Positions 34,782 through 43,589 are shown, numbered from the stretch's first letter. The stretch: 64,000 nt of DNA from JBFMCC01 sp037445635 (GCA_037445635.1 JBBIKC010000003.1:1-64000); one strand, 5' to 3'. Made by a program: numbers and translations. The notes: generated by a model from the letters alone, not told the origin.

Positions 34782-35603
34782 TCACACCCGCTCCGTCCAG
34801 GATGAATGGGCATACTTCTCGCGGACCAGTTCTTCGGCCCGCGAGATTTCTTTATTGGATAGTTCCCCCCTCTCGACTTGCAGACCCAATTCCGCTTCGA
34901 ACGCGCGGACGAAGGCCCGGGCGGCCGTTTCCCAGGTTACCGCGCGGCCCAGGGCAGATTCCACTGTCGCGGCGCGTTCGAGCAGGCGCGCCGCGGCTTG
35001 CGAACGCGCCGACTCATTTTCAAATACCAAGGCCTGCACAATGCGCGTCAAGTCGCCGGTCAGAGGCAGGGAGCCGTGTTGGAGCACGCCGTCTTTGCGG
35101 CGCGCCTGGGCTGAACCAATCAGCTTTTTACCATTGACCGTGATCTCATACGTCGAGGGGACTTCAAAGCAGACCGGATTGGAGGTTTCGGGGAGAAGAC
35201 CGGCGACGTGCTCTTTCATCTCGACCGGCATTTCCAGCGATTGCACCGCGGCCAGCAGGGCTTTGGCGAGGCGGTTGTAACTCTCGAGCACAGAGCCTGC
35301 CAGGCGCGGCTCGTCCGCCGGGCCGGTGACGGAGTAGGTCAACTCGTCGGTGTGGAGGATGGCGCGGCCGCCGGTCGGCCGGCGAACGACCTCCCAGCCG
35401 CGTTCGGCCAGGCGCGGGACGTCCACGTCCGCGAAAGGCTGGGCATATCCGAGCGAGAGACAGGGCGGGGTCCACGCGTACAACCGCAGGGTCGGAAGCG
35501 ATTCGCCGCGTCCCGTGGATTCGAGCAGGGCCTCGTCCACGGCCATGTTCCATGCGCCGCGCGCGGGGGAGTCAAGGATCAGACGCCAGGTATTCAAAAT
35601 CAA
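34782..35603 (-). CDS. LipM-type octanoyltransferase / lipoate-protein ligase A
   Basis: 273 residues of the BPL/LplA/LipB fold. RRPTGGRAILH and the binding Lys region GKKLIGSAQ are present. A Cys in NPVCFEVPSTYEI is in the position of the catalytic Cys of Bacillus LipM (octanoyl-ACP to GcvH transfer), which plain LplA ligases lack, so LipM is slightly favoured. It would lipoylate dehydrogenase or glycine-cleavage proteins in the cytoplasm. The start overlaps the ParB-like gene by 4 nt, so they share an mRNA. Confidence 0.85.
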   Translation of the reverse strand: MILNTWRLILDSPARGAWNMAVDEALLESTGRGESLPTLRLYAWTPPCLSLGYAQPFADVDVPRLAERGWEVVRRPTGGRAILHTDELTYSVTGPADEPRLAGSVLESYNRLAKALLAAVQSLEMPVEMKEHVAGLLPETSNPVCFEVPSTYEITVNGKKLIGSAQARRKDGVLQHGSLPLTGDLTRIVQALVFENESARSQAAARLLERAATVESALGRAVTWETAARAFVRAFEAELGLQVERGELSNKEISRAEELVREKYAHSSWTERV

Positions 35604-36448
35604 TCCACCCCTTCGATGAAATCGCGAGCAGCCTCATCTGGAGGTTTGAGTGCCTGGCCTTCCTGTTCAGCCAGATAGTGCTGGTGGTCCAGAATCCACA
35701 GATAGAGGTCGCCTTCCGTCTTGCCGGGGAATTCCTTGAGGATATTGCTCTCGCGAATCACTTCGATAATGGGCAGGTAGACCGTATCGTACCAGTGCAC
35801 AACGGCCTCCTCGTCTGGAATATCCCGCTTCAAATCCAACCCCATGAAATAGCGATGGACGGCGATATGCTCCAGCATACGGTCGAAGCCATCGGGGATG
35901 GTGAGTTTGATGTTGGCGTCCTTCCGCAGACGGTCGAGGGAAGTGCGATCTAGGAAGTGGACTTTCTCGCCGAGTATTTCCAGGTCTTCGGGTTTAATAT
36001 CGGGTGTGATGTTGACGCGCGTGGCGCACTCGCGCACCTCGGCCTCGATGAATTCCTGCCCCTGTTCGCGGGCGACCGAGACGCGATGGTGACCGTCCAC
36101 AACGAAGTACACCTGTCCCACCTTGTAAAGCACGACGGGCGGCAGGCTGACCTCCTGATAAAAAGCGCGGTTGACGCGCTGCCAGCGCCCGGCGGTTTCG
36201 TCCTGCGTGGGCAGGAAGGCGCGGTCGAACTGGTGGTAGCGGTTGAGACTGCCGATGATCTGATCCAGGCGGACGGTCTTCATGCCGCGATAGATCGGCC
36301 CGCCGATGTGCAGTTTTTCCTTCACCTCGTCGTAAGAGAGCAATGTGTTGGGCCGGCCGGAGACCACCGACCAGACGCGGTTGAGAAAGGCTTTGAAGCG
36401 CGCCCGGCTGAAGTCGGCGCGGATGCGAGCGGAAAGTTCGTCACCCAT
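35600..36448 (-). CDS. ParB-like domain protein
   Basis: 282 residues. The middle part contains VVDGHHRVSVAREQG, the GHHR motif of the ParB/sulfiredoxin fold, preceded by RLDQIIGS. In ParB proteins this fold binds CTP; here the DNA-binding helix-turn-helix typical of chromosomal ParB is not apparent, and the C-terminal half (DRTSLDRLRKDANIKL...) is unassigned helical sequence. The start codon overlaps the stop of the phosphoesterase by 8 nt and the end overlaps the LipM gene by 4 nt. Not a partition gene on this evidence: no ParA or parS is nearby. Confidence 0.7.
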   Translation of the reverse strand: MGDELSARIRADFSRARFKAFLNRVWSVVSGRPNTLLSYDEVKEKLHIGGPIYRGMKTVRLDQIIGSLNRYHQFDRAFLPTQDETAGRWQRVNRAFYQEVSLPPVVLYKVGQVYFVVDGHHRVSVAREQGQEFIEAEVRECATRVNITPDIKPEDLEILGEKVHFLDRTSLDRLRKDANIKLTIPDGFDRMLEHIAVHRYFMGLDLKRDIPDEEAVVHWYDTVYLPIIEVIRESNILKEFPGKTEGDLYLWILDHQHYLAEQEGQALKPPDEAARDFIEGVD

Positions 36449-37070
36449 TGGCTATCTCGATCACTTTATACGGGTATACATTGATGATTTTCGTAGAGTC
36501 CAGCATGGTTTCGGATGCCACAAGGTTGCGTTGATGGAAGTGGATGTGGCCGTGCATGTGGTAACGCGGCCGCGCCAGGCGGATGAGCCAGTTGAGGGCG
36601 CGCAGTCCCCGGTGGGCCTGAGAATCTTCATCATGGATTCCATACGGCGGCGAATGGCTGATGAGGATGTCCAGGGCGCGGCCGTAACGCAATCGGTTCG
36701 ATAACAGGATGGGCAACAGGCGAAACGCCCGCCAGTAGGCTTCCTGCTGGGTGTATTGGTTGACGCCGTCGGGCCGATAGCGGATACTGCCGCCCAGACC
36801 GGCCAGGATCAGGCCGCGGCAGGATAGAACCCTGCCATCAATATTTTCACAGCCTTCGGCCTGCGTTGCAACGGCGCGTGGGTCATATGCCGGGTCGTGG
36901 TTGCCGGGCACGTAATAGAGCGGCACACCGATCACCGTGACGAGGTATTCCAAATAGGTGTAGGGCAGGTCTCCGCAGGCGAGAATCAGCTCCACGTCCG
37001 CGAAATGGCCGCTGGAGGCCAGGGAATACAGTCGGTCAACGACCTCGTCGGTTATCGCCAGAATTTTCAT
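36441..37070 (-). CDS. Calcineurin-like metallophosphoesterase
   Basis: 210 residues from the ATG at 37070 (MKILAITDEVVD). Motifs II-V are present: CGDLPY, GNHDP, HSPP and HGHIH. Motif I lacks the usual D-x-H: it reads ITDEVVDRLYS, so one metal site differs from the classical enzyme. It probably cleaves a phosphoester in the cytoplasm, substrate unknown. First gene of a three-gene operon with the ParB-like and LipM genes. Confidence 0.85.
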   Translation of the reverse strand: MKILAITDEVVDRLYSLASSGHFADVELILACGDLPYTYLEYLVTVIGVPLYYVPGNHDPAYDPRAVATQAEGCENIDGRVLSCRGLILAGLGGSIRYRPDGVNQYTQQEAYWRAFRLLPILLSNRLRYGRALDILISHSPPYGIHDEDSQAHRGLRALNWLIRLARPRYHMHGHIHFHQRNLVASETMLDSTKIINVYPYKVIEIANG

Positions 37071-37147
37071 CAAATTCCATTGTCCCGCGAAATAGTTTTT
37101 CGGGCAAGAGGCTTGCAAGAGTGTAGTTAATGGGACTTGCGAGGTAG

Positions 37148-37176
37148 TTGCCAATCCAGCCAGTGCACAATATAAT
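37148..37176 (+). promoter_or_regulatory. Sigma-70-type promoter of the kinase operon
   Basis: TTGCCA (37148-37153), 17-nt spacer, TATAAT (37171-37176). The kinase gene starts at 37208 with GGAG at 37194-37197. Confidence 0.75.
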
Positions 37177-37207
37177 TCATTAATAATTGTGACGGAGCAG
37201 TTATTTT

Positions 37208-39085
37208 TTGAATACCCACCCCCTCACTGAACCCCTTGGGGACGGAAGGGACACAACCCCGCGTCGCCAGTTACAGGCCGGGACGACCCTCGTCGAACGC
37301 TATCACATCCAGGAAGTGATCGGCGTCGGCGGCATGGGCTCGGTATATCGCGCCCGCGACCTGCACTTCCCCAACGTGGTCAAACTGGTGGCCGTCAAGG
37401 AGATGATCAACATGGCGCCCGACGCGCTGGTGCGCCAGACCATCGTCCAGAACTTCGAGCGCGAGGCCAACCTGCTGGCGACGTTGAATCACCCTTCCAT
37501 CCCGCGCATCTACGATTATTTCTCGCAGGATGACCGCTCGTACCTTGTGCTGGAATTCATCCATGGCAAAGACCTGGAGGCCATCATCGGCGATACGGAT
37601 GGATTCCTGCTGGAGGAACAGGTGCTGACGTGGGGCATCCAGTTGTGCGACGTGCTCAATTACCTGCACAGTCACAAGCCCGACCCGATCATCTTCCGCG
37701 ATATGAAGCCGTCCAATGTGATGATCAACCACAACGGCGATGTGATTCTCGTAGACTTTGGCATCGCCAAGACCTTCCAGACCGGCATCAAGGGAACGAT
37801 GATCGGTACGGAAGGCTATTCGCCCCCGGAACAATATCGCGGCGAGGCGACCCAACTGGCGGATATATACGCCCTGGGCGCCACCCTGCATCACGCGCTG
37901 ACCCGCCGCGATCCGCGCCTCGAGCCGCCGTTCTCGTTCGCCGAACGCCCGGTACGCAAGATCAACCCGAATGTCTCCCCGGAGATGGAGGCGGTCATCA
38001 ACACCTCGCTCCAATATAATCCGGAAGACCGCTTCCCCAGCGCAAGCGAAATGAAAGAGGCCCTGCTCTCCGCCGGGCGCAAGACCGGCATGCTCTCGCG
38101 CCTGCCGACCTCCAGCCTGCAGGCTTCCGCGATTAAACCGTTGTGGTCCTTCCAATGTGAGGACGAAGTCCGCGGCACGCCCGCCTATTATCAAAATTCC
38201 GTCCTGGTCGGCTCCTATGACAACAACCTGTACTCGTTGAGCGCGGCCGACGGCAAGTTCCAATGGAAGTACGCCGCCGATGGCGGCATCGTGACCCGCC
38301 CGGCAGTTTTCGAGGGTAATATCTATGTCGGCTCGGAGGACAAGCGCCTGCATGTCGTCAGCCAGCGCTCTGGCAAGGTGGTTTGGACATACTATTCGGA
38401 CGGTCCGGTGCGCTCCTCGCCGCGCATTGCCGAAGGGCATGTCTTCTTCGGCTCGGACGACCACTACCTGCACGCGGTCAACCTGAACACCGGCCGCGCC
38501 GCCTGGCGTTTCGAATCGGCCGGGCCGGTGCGCTCCTCGCCTTTCGTGGGCAACGAACTGGTCTATTTCGGGTGCGAAAGCGGCGACTTCTACTGCGTGG
38601 ATTTTCGCGGCGTCCTCAAATGGCGCTTCTCCGCCAAACGCGCCGTCACTTCTTCCCCGGTGGTGATCGGGCAGGCGGTCTATTTCACATCCATGGACGG
38701 CACGCTCTACGCGCTCGACAGCCGCAACGGCTGGATCATCTGGCGCTTCCGCCTGGGCAAAGGTTCGATCGTCTCCCCGGCGGTCGCCGAAGGATTGGTC
38801 TTTACCGGCGCGGCGGATGGGTTCCTGTATTGCGTGGAGGCGCAGACCGCCAAGGAAGTTTGGCGCTTCCGCACCGAGCACCAGGTCAGCGGCTCACCGG
38901 TAGTGTATAAGGATTCCCTCTACTGCGGCTCGGTGGACGGTACACTCTACTGTCTGGAAGCCAGGACCGGCCGCCTGCGCTGGAAGTTCGCCTCCCAGGG
39001 CCCGATCACCGGCACGCCTTTGGTGTATGATGATATTGTCTACATCGGTTCCACCGACCATTCCGTGTACGCGCTTCTCGCCTGA
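37208..39085 (+). CDS. Ser/Thr protein kinase with C-terminal PQQ-like beta-propeller
   Basis: 625 residues, starting at TTG (37208) with GGAG 10 nt upstream; the next Met is inside the glycine loop. The Hanks-type kinase domain (about 30-290) has GVGGMGSVY, the ATP Lys in VAVKEM, a catalytic loop reading FRDMKPSN (Phe in place of the His of HRD), DFG and a GTEGYSPPEQY activation segment. From about 310 to the end there are seven repeats with GT/SSPVV...VYFGS..G.LYALD spacing, as in PQQ-type propellers. No membrane helix is seen, so the propeller is apparently cytoplasmic and may be a docking or sensing platform. First of a co-directional run of six signalling genes. Confidence 0.93.
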   Translation: MNTHPLTEPLGDGRDTTPRRQLQAGTTLVERYHIQEVIGVGGMGSVYRARDLHFPNVVKLVAVKEMINMAPDALVRQTIVQNFEREANLLATLNHPSIPRIYDYFSQDDRSYLVLEFIHGKDLEAIIGDTDGFLLEEQVLTWGIQLCDVLNYLHSHKPDPIIFRDMKPSNVMINHNGDVILVDFGIAKTFQTGIKGTMIGTEGYSPPEQYRGEATQLADIYALGATLHHALTRRDPRLEPPFSFAERPVRKINPNVSPEMEAVINTSLQYNPEDRFPSASEMKEALLSAGRKTGMLSRLPTSSLQASAIKPLWSFQCEDEVRGTPAYYQNSVLVGSYDNNLYSLSAADGKFQWKYAADGGIVTRPAVFEGNIYVGSEDKRLHVVSQRSGKVVWTYYSDGPVRSSPRIAEGHVFFGSDDHYLHAVNLNTGRAAWRFESAGPVRSSPFVGNELVYFGCESGDFYCVDFRGVLKWRFSAKRAVTSSPVVIGQAVYFTSMDGTLYALDSRNGWIIWRFRLGKGSIVSPAVAEGLVFTGAADGFLYCVEAQTAKEVWRFRTEHQVSGSPVVYKDSLYCGSVDGTLYCLEARTGRLRWKFASQGPITGTPLVYDDIVYIGSTDHSVYALLA

Positions 39086-39099
39086 TCAAGGAGATTGCA

Positions 39100-39993
39100 G
39101 TGCTCGAATTTTTCCGCAAGTTGTTTGGCCCCCGACCAGCGGTAGACAACGTGACCACCGCTCCTCTTTCCGAACAGCAGGTTGAGGCAATCGTCCACGG
39201 GCAGAACGTCCGCTACGAATTACAGCAACTTGTCGCGGGTACGGGACAGTCGGTGGGAAAGCAAAGAGAATTGAACGAAGACAGCCTGTTTGCCATTACG
39301 ACCACGCTGGCAGGTCACAACAGCAACGTCCCCTTCGGGCTGTACGTGGTGGCCGATGGTATGGGCGGACATCAATACGGCGAAGTGGCCAGCAACGCCG
39401 CTGTCCGCACGGTGGCGGGCCATGTACTGAAGAAATTCCATTCGTATCTCTTCAATCTGACGCCCACGTCGCTGGACGAGTCGCTTCAGGAGATCATGCT
39501 GGCGGCCGTTAACGAATCCCAGCGTATTATCCAGCGCGAGGCGCCCGGCTCTGGCACCACCCTCACTGCCGCCCTCGTGCTCGGACAGCAGGTCACCATC
39601 GCCCATGTGGGCGACAGCCGCGCCTACATGATCTACGGCGACGGGCGCATCGAACCGATTACGCGCGACCATTCACTGGTCAAACGTCTCGAAGAACTGG
39701 GTCACATCACTCCCAGCGAAGCGGCTAACTATCCGCACAAAAACGTGCTCTACCGCGCCCTGGGCCAGGGCGAAGGACTCGAACCGGACATCTTCACCAT
39801 CCCCTTTGCCACCGCGGCCACGCTCATGTTATGCAGTGACGGGTTGTGGGGCGTTCTTTCCGAACCGGACATTCAGCGCTCCGTCCTGGAATCGCCGAAC
39901 CTGCAGCGCGCCTGCCAGAACCTGGTCACGGCCGCCAACGCCGCCGGCGGCCCGGACAATATCAGCGTGATCCTGGTACAACTGATCGGGTAG
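39100..39993 (+). CDS. PP2C-family protein phosphatase
   Basis: 297 residues, GTG start with AAGGAG 6 nt upstream, 14 nt after the kinase stop. An N-terminal helical segment of about 45 residues is followed by the PPM phosphatase domain with metal-binding motifs NEDSLFAI, VADGMGGHQYGE, HVGDSRAY, DHSLVKRL, CSDGLWG and GGPDNISVI. All metal-binding Asp residues are present, so it should be active. It would reverse phosphorylation by the upstream kinase. Confidence 0.95.
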   Translation: MLEFFRKLFGPRPAVDNVTTAPLSEQQVEAIVHGQNVRYELQQLVAGTGQSVGKQRELNEDSLFAITTTLAGHNSNVPFGLYVVADGMGGHQYGEVASNAAVRTVAGHVLKKFHSYLFNLTPTSLDESLQEIMLAAVNESQRIIQREAPGSGTTLTAALVLGQQVTIAHVGDSRAYMIYGDGRIEPITRDHSLVKRLEELGHITPSEAANYPHKNVLYRALGQGEGLEPDIFTIPFATAATLMLCSDGLWGVLSEPDIQRSVLESPNLQRACQNLVTAANAAGGPDNISVILVQLIG

Positions 39994-40002
39994 GAAGACA
40001 GC

Positions 40003-41469
40003 ATGTCGCAGGTGCGGGATTATTACGCTCTCCTCGGTGTTCTGCGGGATGCCTCGCAAGAGGAGATCAAACGCGCCTATTACGAGGCCGCCCGCCGTCT
40101 CCATCCCGACAAGAACAAGGCGCCCGGCGAGACCGAGTTCTTCCTCGACATTCAGAGGGCCTACGAAGTCCTCTCCAATCCGAAGCGCCGCGCCGAATAC
40201 GACAAGACCCTTCCCAAAGTGGAAGCGCCGAGCCTGCCGGTCAACGTTCAGGTTCAATACAGCCGCCCCAACCTGGTTCGAATGAACGAACCGCAACTGG
40301 TCTATGTCCAGCTGGATGTGCGTCCGCGCCAGCAGACGGACAAGATCCCCGCCCCGCCGTTGAACGTCTGCCTCGTGCTGGACCGCTCCACATCCATGAA
40401 AGATGCGAAGATGGACCTGCTCAAGGCCGCCGCCATCCAGGTCCTCAAGGGCCTGCGCTCCGAAGACATCTTCAGTGTCGTTACCTTCAGCGACCGCGCC
40501 GATGTGGTCATCCCGGCCTCCTATCAGTTGGACACCAAACGCATCGAGTCACAGATCCGCATGATCCAGCCCTCCGGCGCGACCGAACTGTACCAGGGGC
40601 TGGAAGCCGGGCTGGAGCAGGTGCGCCGCAGCCGCGACCCCTCGCGTCTCAACCACCTCATCCTTCTCACCGACGGCCACACCTACGGAGACGAACAGGC
40701 ATGTCTCAACCTGGCGGCCGAAGCCGCCAGCCAGCAGATCGGCATCAGCGGGATGGGGATTGGCGCCGACTGGAATGACACCTTCCTCGACGAACTCGCC
40801 GGACGCACGGGCAATACCAGCCAGTACATCGCCCGCCCGCAGGACATTCAGCGCATCCTCTCCGAAAAATTCAACGAACTGACCCGCGTCTTCTCGGAGG
40901 AGGTCACCCTCGATTACACGCCGACAGCCGGAGCCGACGCCGCTTACGCCTTTCGCATCCAGCCGGAGACCGGCCCGATCAAACTCGAAAACCCGCTCCG
41001 CCTCGGTCCGATCCTGCAAGACACTTACCTCAGCGTCCTGTTCGAGTTCCTGATCCAGCCCGCCGCGTTGGACACCGACCTGTTGCGAATCCTGGAAGGC
41101 AACCTGAGGATTGCCATCGCTTCGCGGCCCACGCCCCTGCCGCCCATCCGCCTCCAGTTTTCGCGGGAAGTGGGAGTCGAAGCGGGCACGGACCCTCCGC
41201 CGGTCACCATCATCCAGGCGCTCTCCCGGCTGACGCTCTACCGCATGCAGGAACGCGCCCGCAATGAAGTCCAGGCCGGTGATTACGAGGGCGCCACCCG
41301 TTCCTTGAAGAACCTTGCCTCCCACCTGCTTGCCCAGGGGCACCAGGGACTGGCCCACACCGTGATGCTGGAAATGGAAAATGTCCAGCGCCAACAGACC
41401 TTTTCGCTGAGCGGCGAAAAGGATATCAAGTACGGCACGCGTGCCCTTATTATGACAGAAGGGATGTAA
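40003..41469 (+). CDS. J-domain / von Willebrand factor A fusion protein
   Basis: 488 residues. Residues 1-70 form a J domain with HPD (RRLHPDKNKAPG), able in principle to recruit DnaK. From about 85 onwards there is a vWA region with a MIDAS motif DRSTS (LVLDRSTSMKD), the Thr and Asp of the metal site (LLTDGHTYGD), and a C-terminal part like that of 'VWA domain-containing' Chloroflexota proteins (helical end with a TPR-like NEVQAGDYEGATRSLKNLA). Fusion of a J domain to vWA is unusual. It lies 9 nt after the PP2C gene and 4 nt before the FHA gene. Confidence 0.9.
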   Translation: MSQVRDYYALLGVLRDASQEEIKRAYYEAARRLHPDKNKAPGETEFFLDIQRAYEVLSNPKRRAEYDKTLPKVEAPSLPVNVQVQYSRPNLVRMNEPQLVYVQLDVRPRQQTDKIPAPPLNVCLVLDRSTSMKDAKMDLLKAAAIQVLKGLRSEDIFSVVTFSDRADVVIPASYQLDTKRIESQIRMIQPSGATELYQGLEAGLEQVRRSRDPSRLNHLILLTDGHTYGDEQACLNLAAEAASQQIGISGMGIGADWNDTFLDELAGRTGNTSQYIARPQDIQRILSEKFNELTRVFSEEVTLDYTPTAGADAAYAFRIQPETGPIKLENPLRLGPILQDTYLSVLFEFLIQPAALDTDLLRILEGNLRIAIASRPTPLPPIRLQFSREVGVEAGTDPPPVTIIQALSRLTLYRMQERARNEVQAGDYEGATRSLKNLASHLLAQGHQGLAHTVMLEMENVQRQQTFSLSGEKDIKYGTRALIMTEGM

Positions 41470-41473
41470 TCTC

Positions 41474-41989
41474 ATGATCGTATGTACCAATTGCCAGCAC
41501 AAGAACCCGGACGGCTCCATCTTTTGCAGCGTCTGCGGGGCGCAATTGACCGGCTCCGATCTCACGACGCAAAACATCCGCACCGACCAGGTCAGGGAAA
41601 TCCTGCGCGATGACACAAAAGGGGCGCGGCCTCCTGTGGAGGCTTCCCCGACCGTCAACGCATGGGCCTCCCTCCATCTCATGGAAAGCGGACAGATCCT
41701 GCCCCTGGCCGACCGCAATGAGTTCACACTCGGCCGCGTTAGCGAGGGCCAGCCGATCATGCCGGACCTGGACCTCACGCCCTACCAGGCCTACGCCAAC
41801 GGCGTCTCGCGGCTGCACGCCGTCGTCAAACGCGACAGCAAGCGCATTGTCATCATGGACCTGGGATCGTCCAACGGCACCTACGTCAACGGCAAGCGCC
41901 TGACGGCCAACGTGGAGCGTTTGTTGAGCCACGGCGACGTGATCGCCCTCGGCAAACTCAAGATACAAATCTTGATCAAGTCCCCATAA
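41474..41989 (+). CDS. Zinc ribbon plus FHA domain protein
   Basis: 171 residues. An N-terminal zinc ribbon (CTNCQHKNPDGSIFCSVCG) and a flexible linker with Thr residues (SDLTTQN) precede an FHA domain (about 75-168) with the phospho-Thr binding residues in FTLGRVSE, VSRLHAVVKR and LGSSNGTYVNG. FHA domains read phosphothreonine, here presumably produced by the kinase two genes upstream; the TTQN stretch could be a kinase site, as in GarA-type proteins. This role is inference. Confidence 0.92.
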   Translation: MIVCTNCQHKNPDGSIFCSVCGAQLTGSDLTTQNIRTDQVREILRDDTKGARPPVEASPTVNAWASLHLMESGQILPLADRNEFTLGRVSEGQPIMPDLDLTPYQAYANGVSRLHAVVKRDSKRIVIMDLGSSNGTYVNGKRLTANVERLLSHGDVIALGKLKIQILIKSP

Positions 41990-42004
41990 CGTTAGAAGGT
42001 AACT

Positions 42005-42247
42005 ATGGCTCATTCGCTCATCCTGCACATCTCGAACGAGGAGGCAGTCCTCGGCGAGGTGGAGGAACTGCCAAAGTCCACGGACACGCTCATCACCATC
42101 AATAACCCGCGCCGCCGCGATGGGAAGGACCTGCACTACATCGAAGCCAACGTGACCACCGTCATCTTCCCGGTGAGCCGCATCAGTTTTATCGAGATCG
42201 TCAGCGGCGCAGAGGACGAACACATCATCGGCTTCGTGCGGGAGTAG
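42005..42247 (+). CDS. Small conserved-looking hypothetical protein in the kinase operon
   Basis: 80 residues, beta-rich by pattern (SLILHISNEEAVLGEVEELP ... TVIFPVSRISFIEI). No known motif. AGAAGG lies before the ATG, and the gene sits 15 nt after the FHA gene and 3 nt before the response regulator, so translation within this operon is likely. I do not recognise its family. Confidence 0.7.
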   Translation: MAHSLILHISNEEAVLGEVEELPKSTDTLITINNPRRRDGKDLHYIEANVTTVIFPVSRISFIEIVSGAEDEHIIGFVRE

Positions 42248-42250
42248 GTT

Positions 42251-42970
42251 ATGCCCCAGGGATTCGATCGTCGCAAGATTCTCGTCGTGGATGACGAAGA
42301 ACGCATGGTGCGCTTTATCCGCATGAACCTCGAGCATGACGGTTTCATCGTCAGCGAGGCCTTCAACGGCAAACAGGCCATCAGCAAACTGCGAGATGTA
42401 ACGCCCGACCTGATCCTGCTGGACGTGATGATGCCGGACTTAAACGGCTTCGAAGTGCTCGAGACCATCCGCGAGATTTCCACCGTTCCTGTCATCATGC
42501 TGACCGCCAAGGGCGAGGAGGACGACCGCGTGCGCGGCCTGGAACTCGGCGCGGACGATTACGTCACCAAGCCGTTCAGCCCGCGCGAACTGGTCAGCCG
42601 CGTGAAGGCCGTCCTGCGCCGCACCGAGGGCGCGAGCGGTTCCATGCACGAGATCATCGAGGTGGACGAGCGCCTCAAGATCGACTTCGACCGCCGCGAG
42701 ATCTGGCTGGAGGGAAAACTGGTGCAACTGCGGTCCACCGAATACCGTCTGCTGTATCATCTTGTGCAGAACGCGGGCTGGGTGGTGTCGCACGATCAGT
42801 TATTGCAAAAGGTGTGGGGCTACGAGTACCGCGACGAGCCGCATTACGTTCGACTCTACATCAACTATCTGCGCCAAAAATTGGAGAAGGACCCCGCCAA
42901 TCCGAAATACATTCTCACCGAGCGCGGCGTGGGTTATCGCTTCGTGGATTACAAAAGACAAAAAGAATAA
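42251..42970 (+). CDS. OmpR/PhoB-family response regulator
   Basis: 239 residues. Receiver domain with the acidic pair (VVDDEER), acceptor Asp in ILLDVMMPD, and Lys in VTKPFSPRE. The C-terminal winged helix-turn-helix (about 140-236) has RSTEYRLLYHLVQNAGWVVS and the recognition helix YRDEPHYVRLYINYLRQKL. It binds DNA to control transcription. No sensor kinase is in the operon; it is the last gene, followed by a terminator. Confidence 0.95.
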   Translation: MPQGFDRRKILVVDDEERMVRFIRMNLEHDGFIVSEAFNGKQAISKLRDVTPDLILLDVMMPDLNGFEVLETIREISTVPVIMLTAKGEEDDRVRGLELGADDYVTKPFSPRELVSRVKAVLRRTEGASGSMHEIIEVDERLKIDFDRREIWLEGKLVQLRSTEYRLLYHLVQNAGWVVSHDQLLQKVWGYEYRDEPHYVRLYINYLRQKLEKDPANPKYILTERGVGYRFVDYKRQKE

Positions 42971-42995
42971 TCCAAACTCATACGATTTTTTTATG

Positions 42996-43026
42996 AAAGG
43001 CTTGCGTTTTTCTGACGCAGGCTTTT
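42996..43026 (+). terminator. Terminator of the kinase operon
   Basis: AAAGGCTTGCGT (42996-43007) pairs, with G-U pairs, with ACGCAGGCTTTT (from 43015), followed by T. It lies just after the regulator stop. Confidence 0.75.
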
Positions 43027-43072
43027 TATATTATGGGCGTAAACCAATCTCATCAAGTTGAAGGAGGTTTCC

Positions 43073-43510
43073 ATGTCCAATCTAATTCGTTGGGAGCCTA
43101 TGCGTGAAATGATGACCCTGCGCGAGGCGATGGATCGTCTCTTCGACGACGCCTTCACCCGGCCGTTCGGCCTGGCAAGCGCGGCCATGCCCGCGGTTGA
43201 CATGTACCAGACCGACAACGAGGTCGTAGTGCGCGCCGCCATCCCCGGCATGAAAGCCGAGGATGTGCAGATCAGCGTCACCGGCGAAGTGCTCACCCTG
43301 AAGGGCGAGGTCGCCCAGAAAGATGAGACCAAGGAAAAGGCCTGGCACATCCGCGAACAGCGCTGGGGCGCGTTCGAACGCACCATCCTGCTGCCTGTGG
43401 ATGTGGATGCCGACAAGGCCAAGGCTGAGTTCGAAAACGGCATCGTGACCATCACCCTGCCGAAATCACAGCAGTCCCGCCCGAAGATGATCACGGTCAA
43501 AGCCAAGTAA
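43073..43510 (+). CDS. Small heat-shock protein (Hsp20)
   Basis: 145 residues. The alpha-crystallin domain (about 38-130) contains VVVRAAIPGMKAEDVQISV, LTLKGEV and the hallmark AEFENGIVTITLPK. ATP-independent holdase, forming oligomers in the cytoplasm. The ATG at 43073 is chosen because AAGGAGG lies 7 nt upstream; an upstream in-frame TTG at 43058 would sit before it. A strong terminator follows at 43550. Confidence 0.95.
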   Translation: MSNLIRWEPMREMMTLREAMDRLFDDAFTRPFGLASAAMPAVDMYQTDNEVVVRAAIPGMKAEDVQISVTGEVLTLKGEVAQKDETKEKAWHIREQRWGAFERTILLPVDVDADKAKAEFENGIVTITLPKSQQSRPKMITVKAK

Positions 43511-43549
43511 CCGCCCGCAAACGGGATCAGATCTAGGGTCCCTCACGAT

Positions 43550-43589
43550 ACGAACCGGGAGGCGCGCCGCCGCGCGCCTCCCGGTTCGT
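43550..43589 (+). terminator. 17-bp GC-rich terminator hairpin after hsp20
   Basis: ACGAACCGGGAGGCGCG (43550-43566) and its exact complement (43573-43589), six-base loop. No long T run. Confidence 0.7.

Noticed and set aside
35600..36448. Chromosome partition gene parB or a replication origin
   Set aside because: Only the ParB-like core is present; no ParA, no parS-like palindromes and no dnaA boxes were noticed.
37271..38881. 536-codon open frame opposite the kinase gene
   Set aside because: Antisense to clear kinase and propeller repeats; no start signal.
40003..41469. Assigning the operon as a tellurite-resistance (ter) locus
   Set aside because: No TerD, TerC or TerB proteins are present; only the kinase/PP2C/vWA combination is shared.
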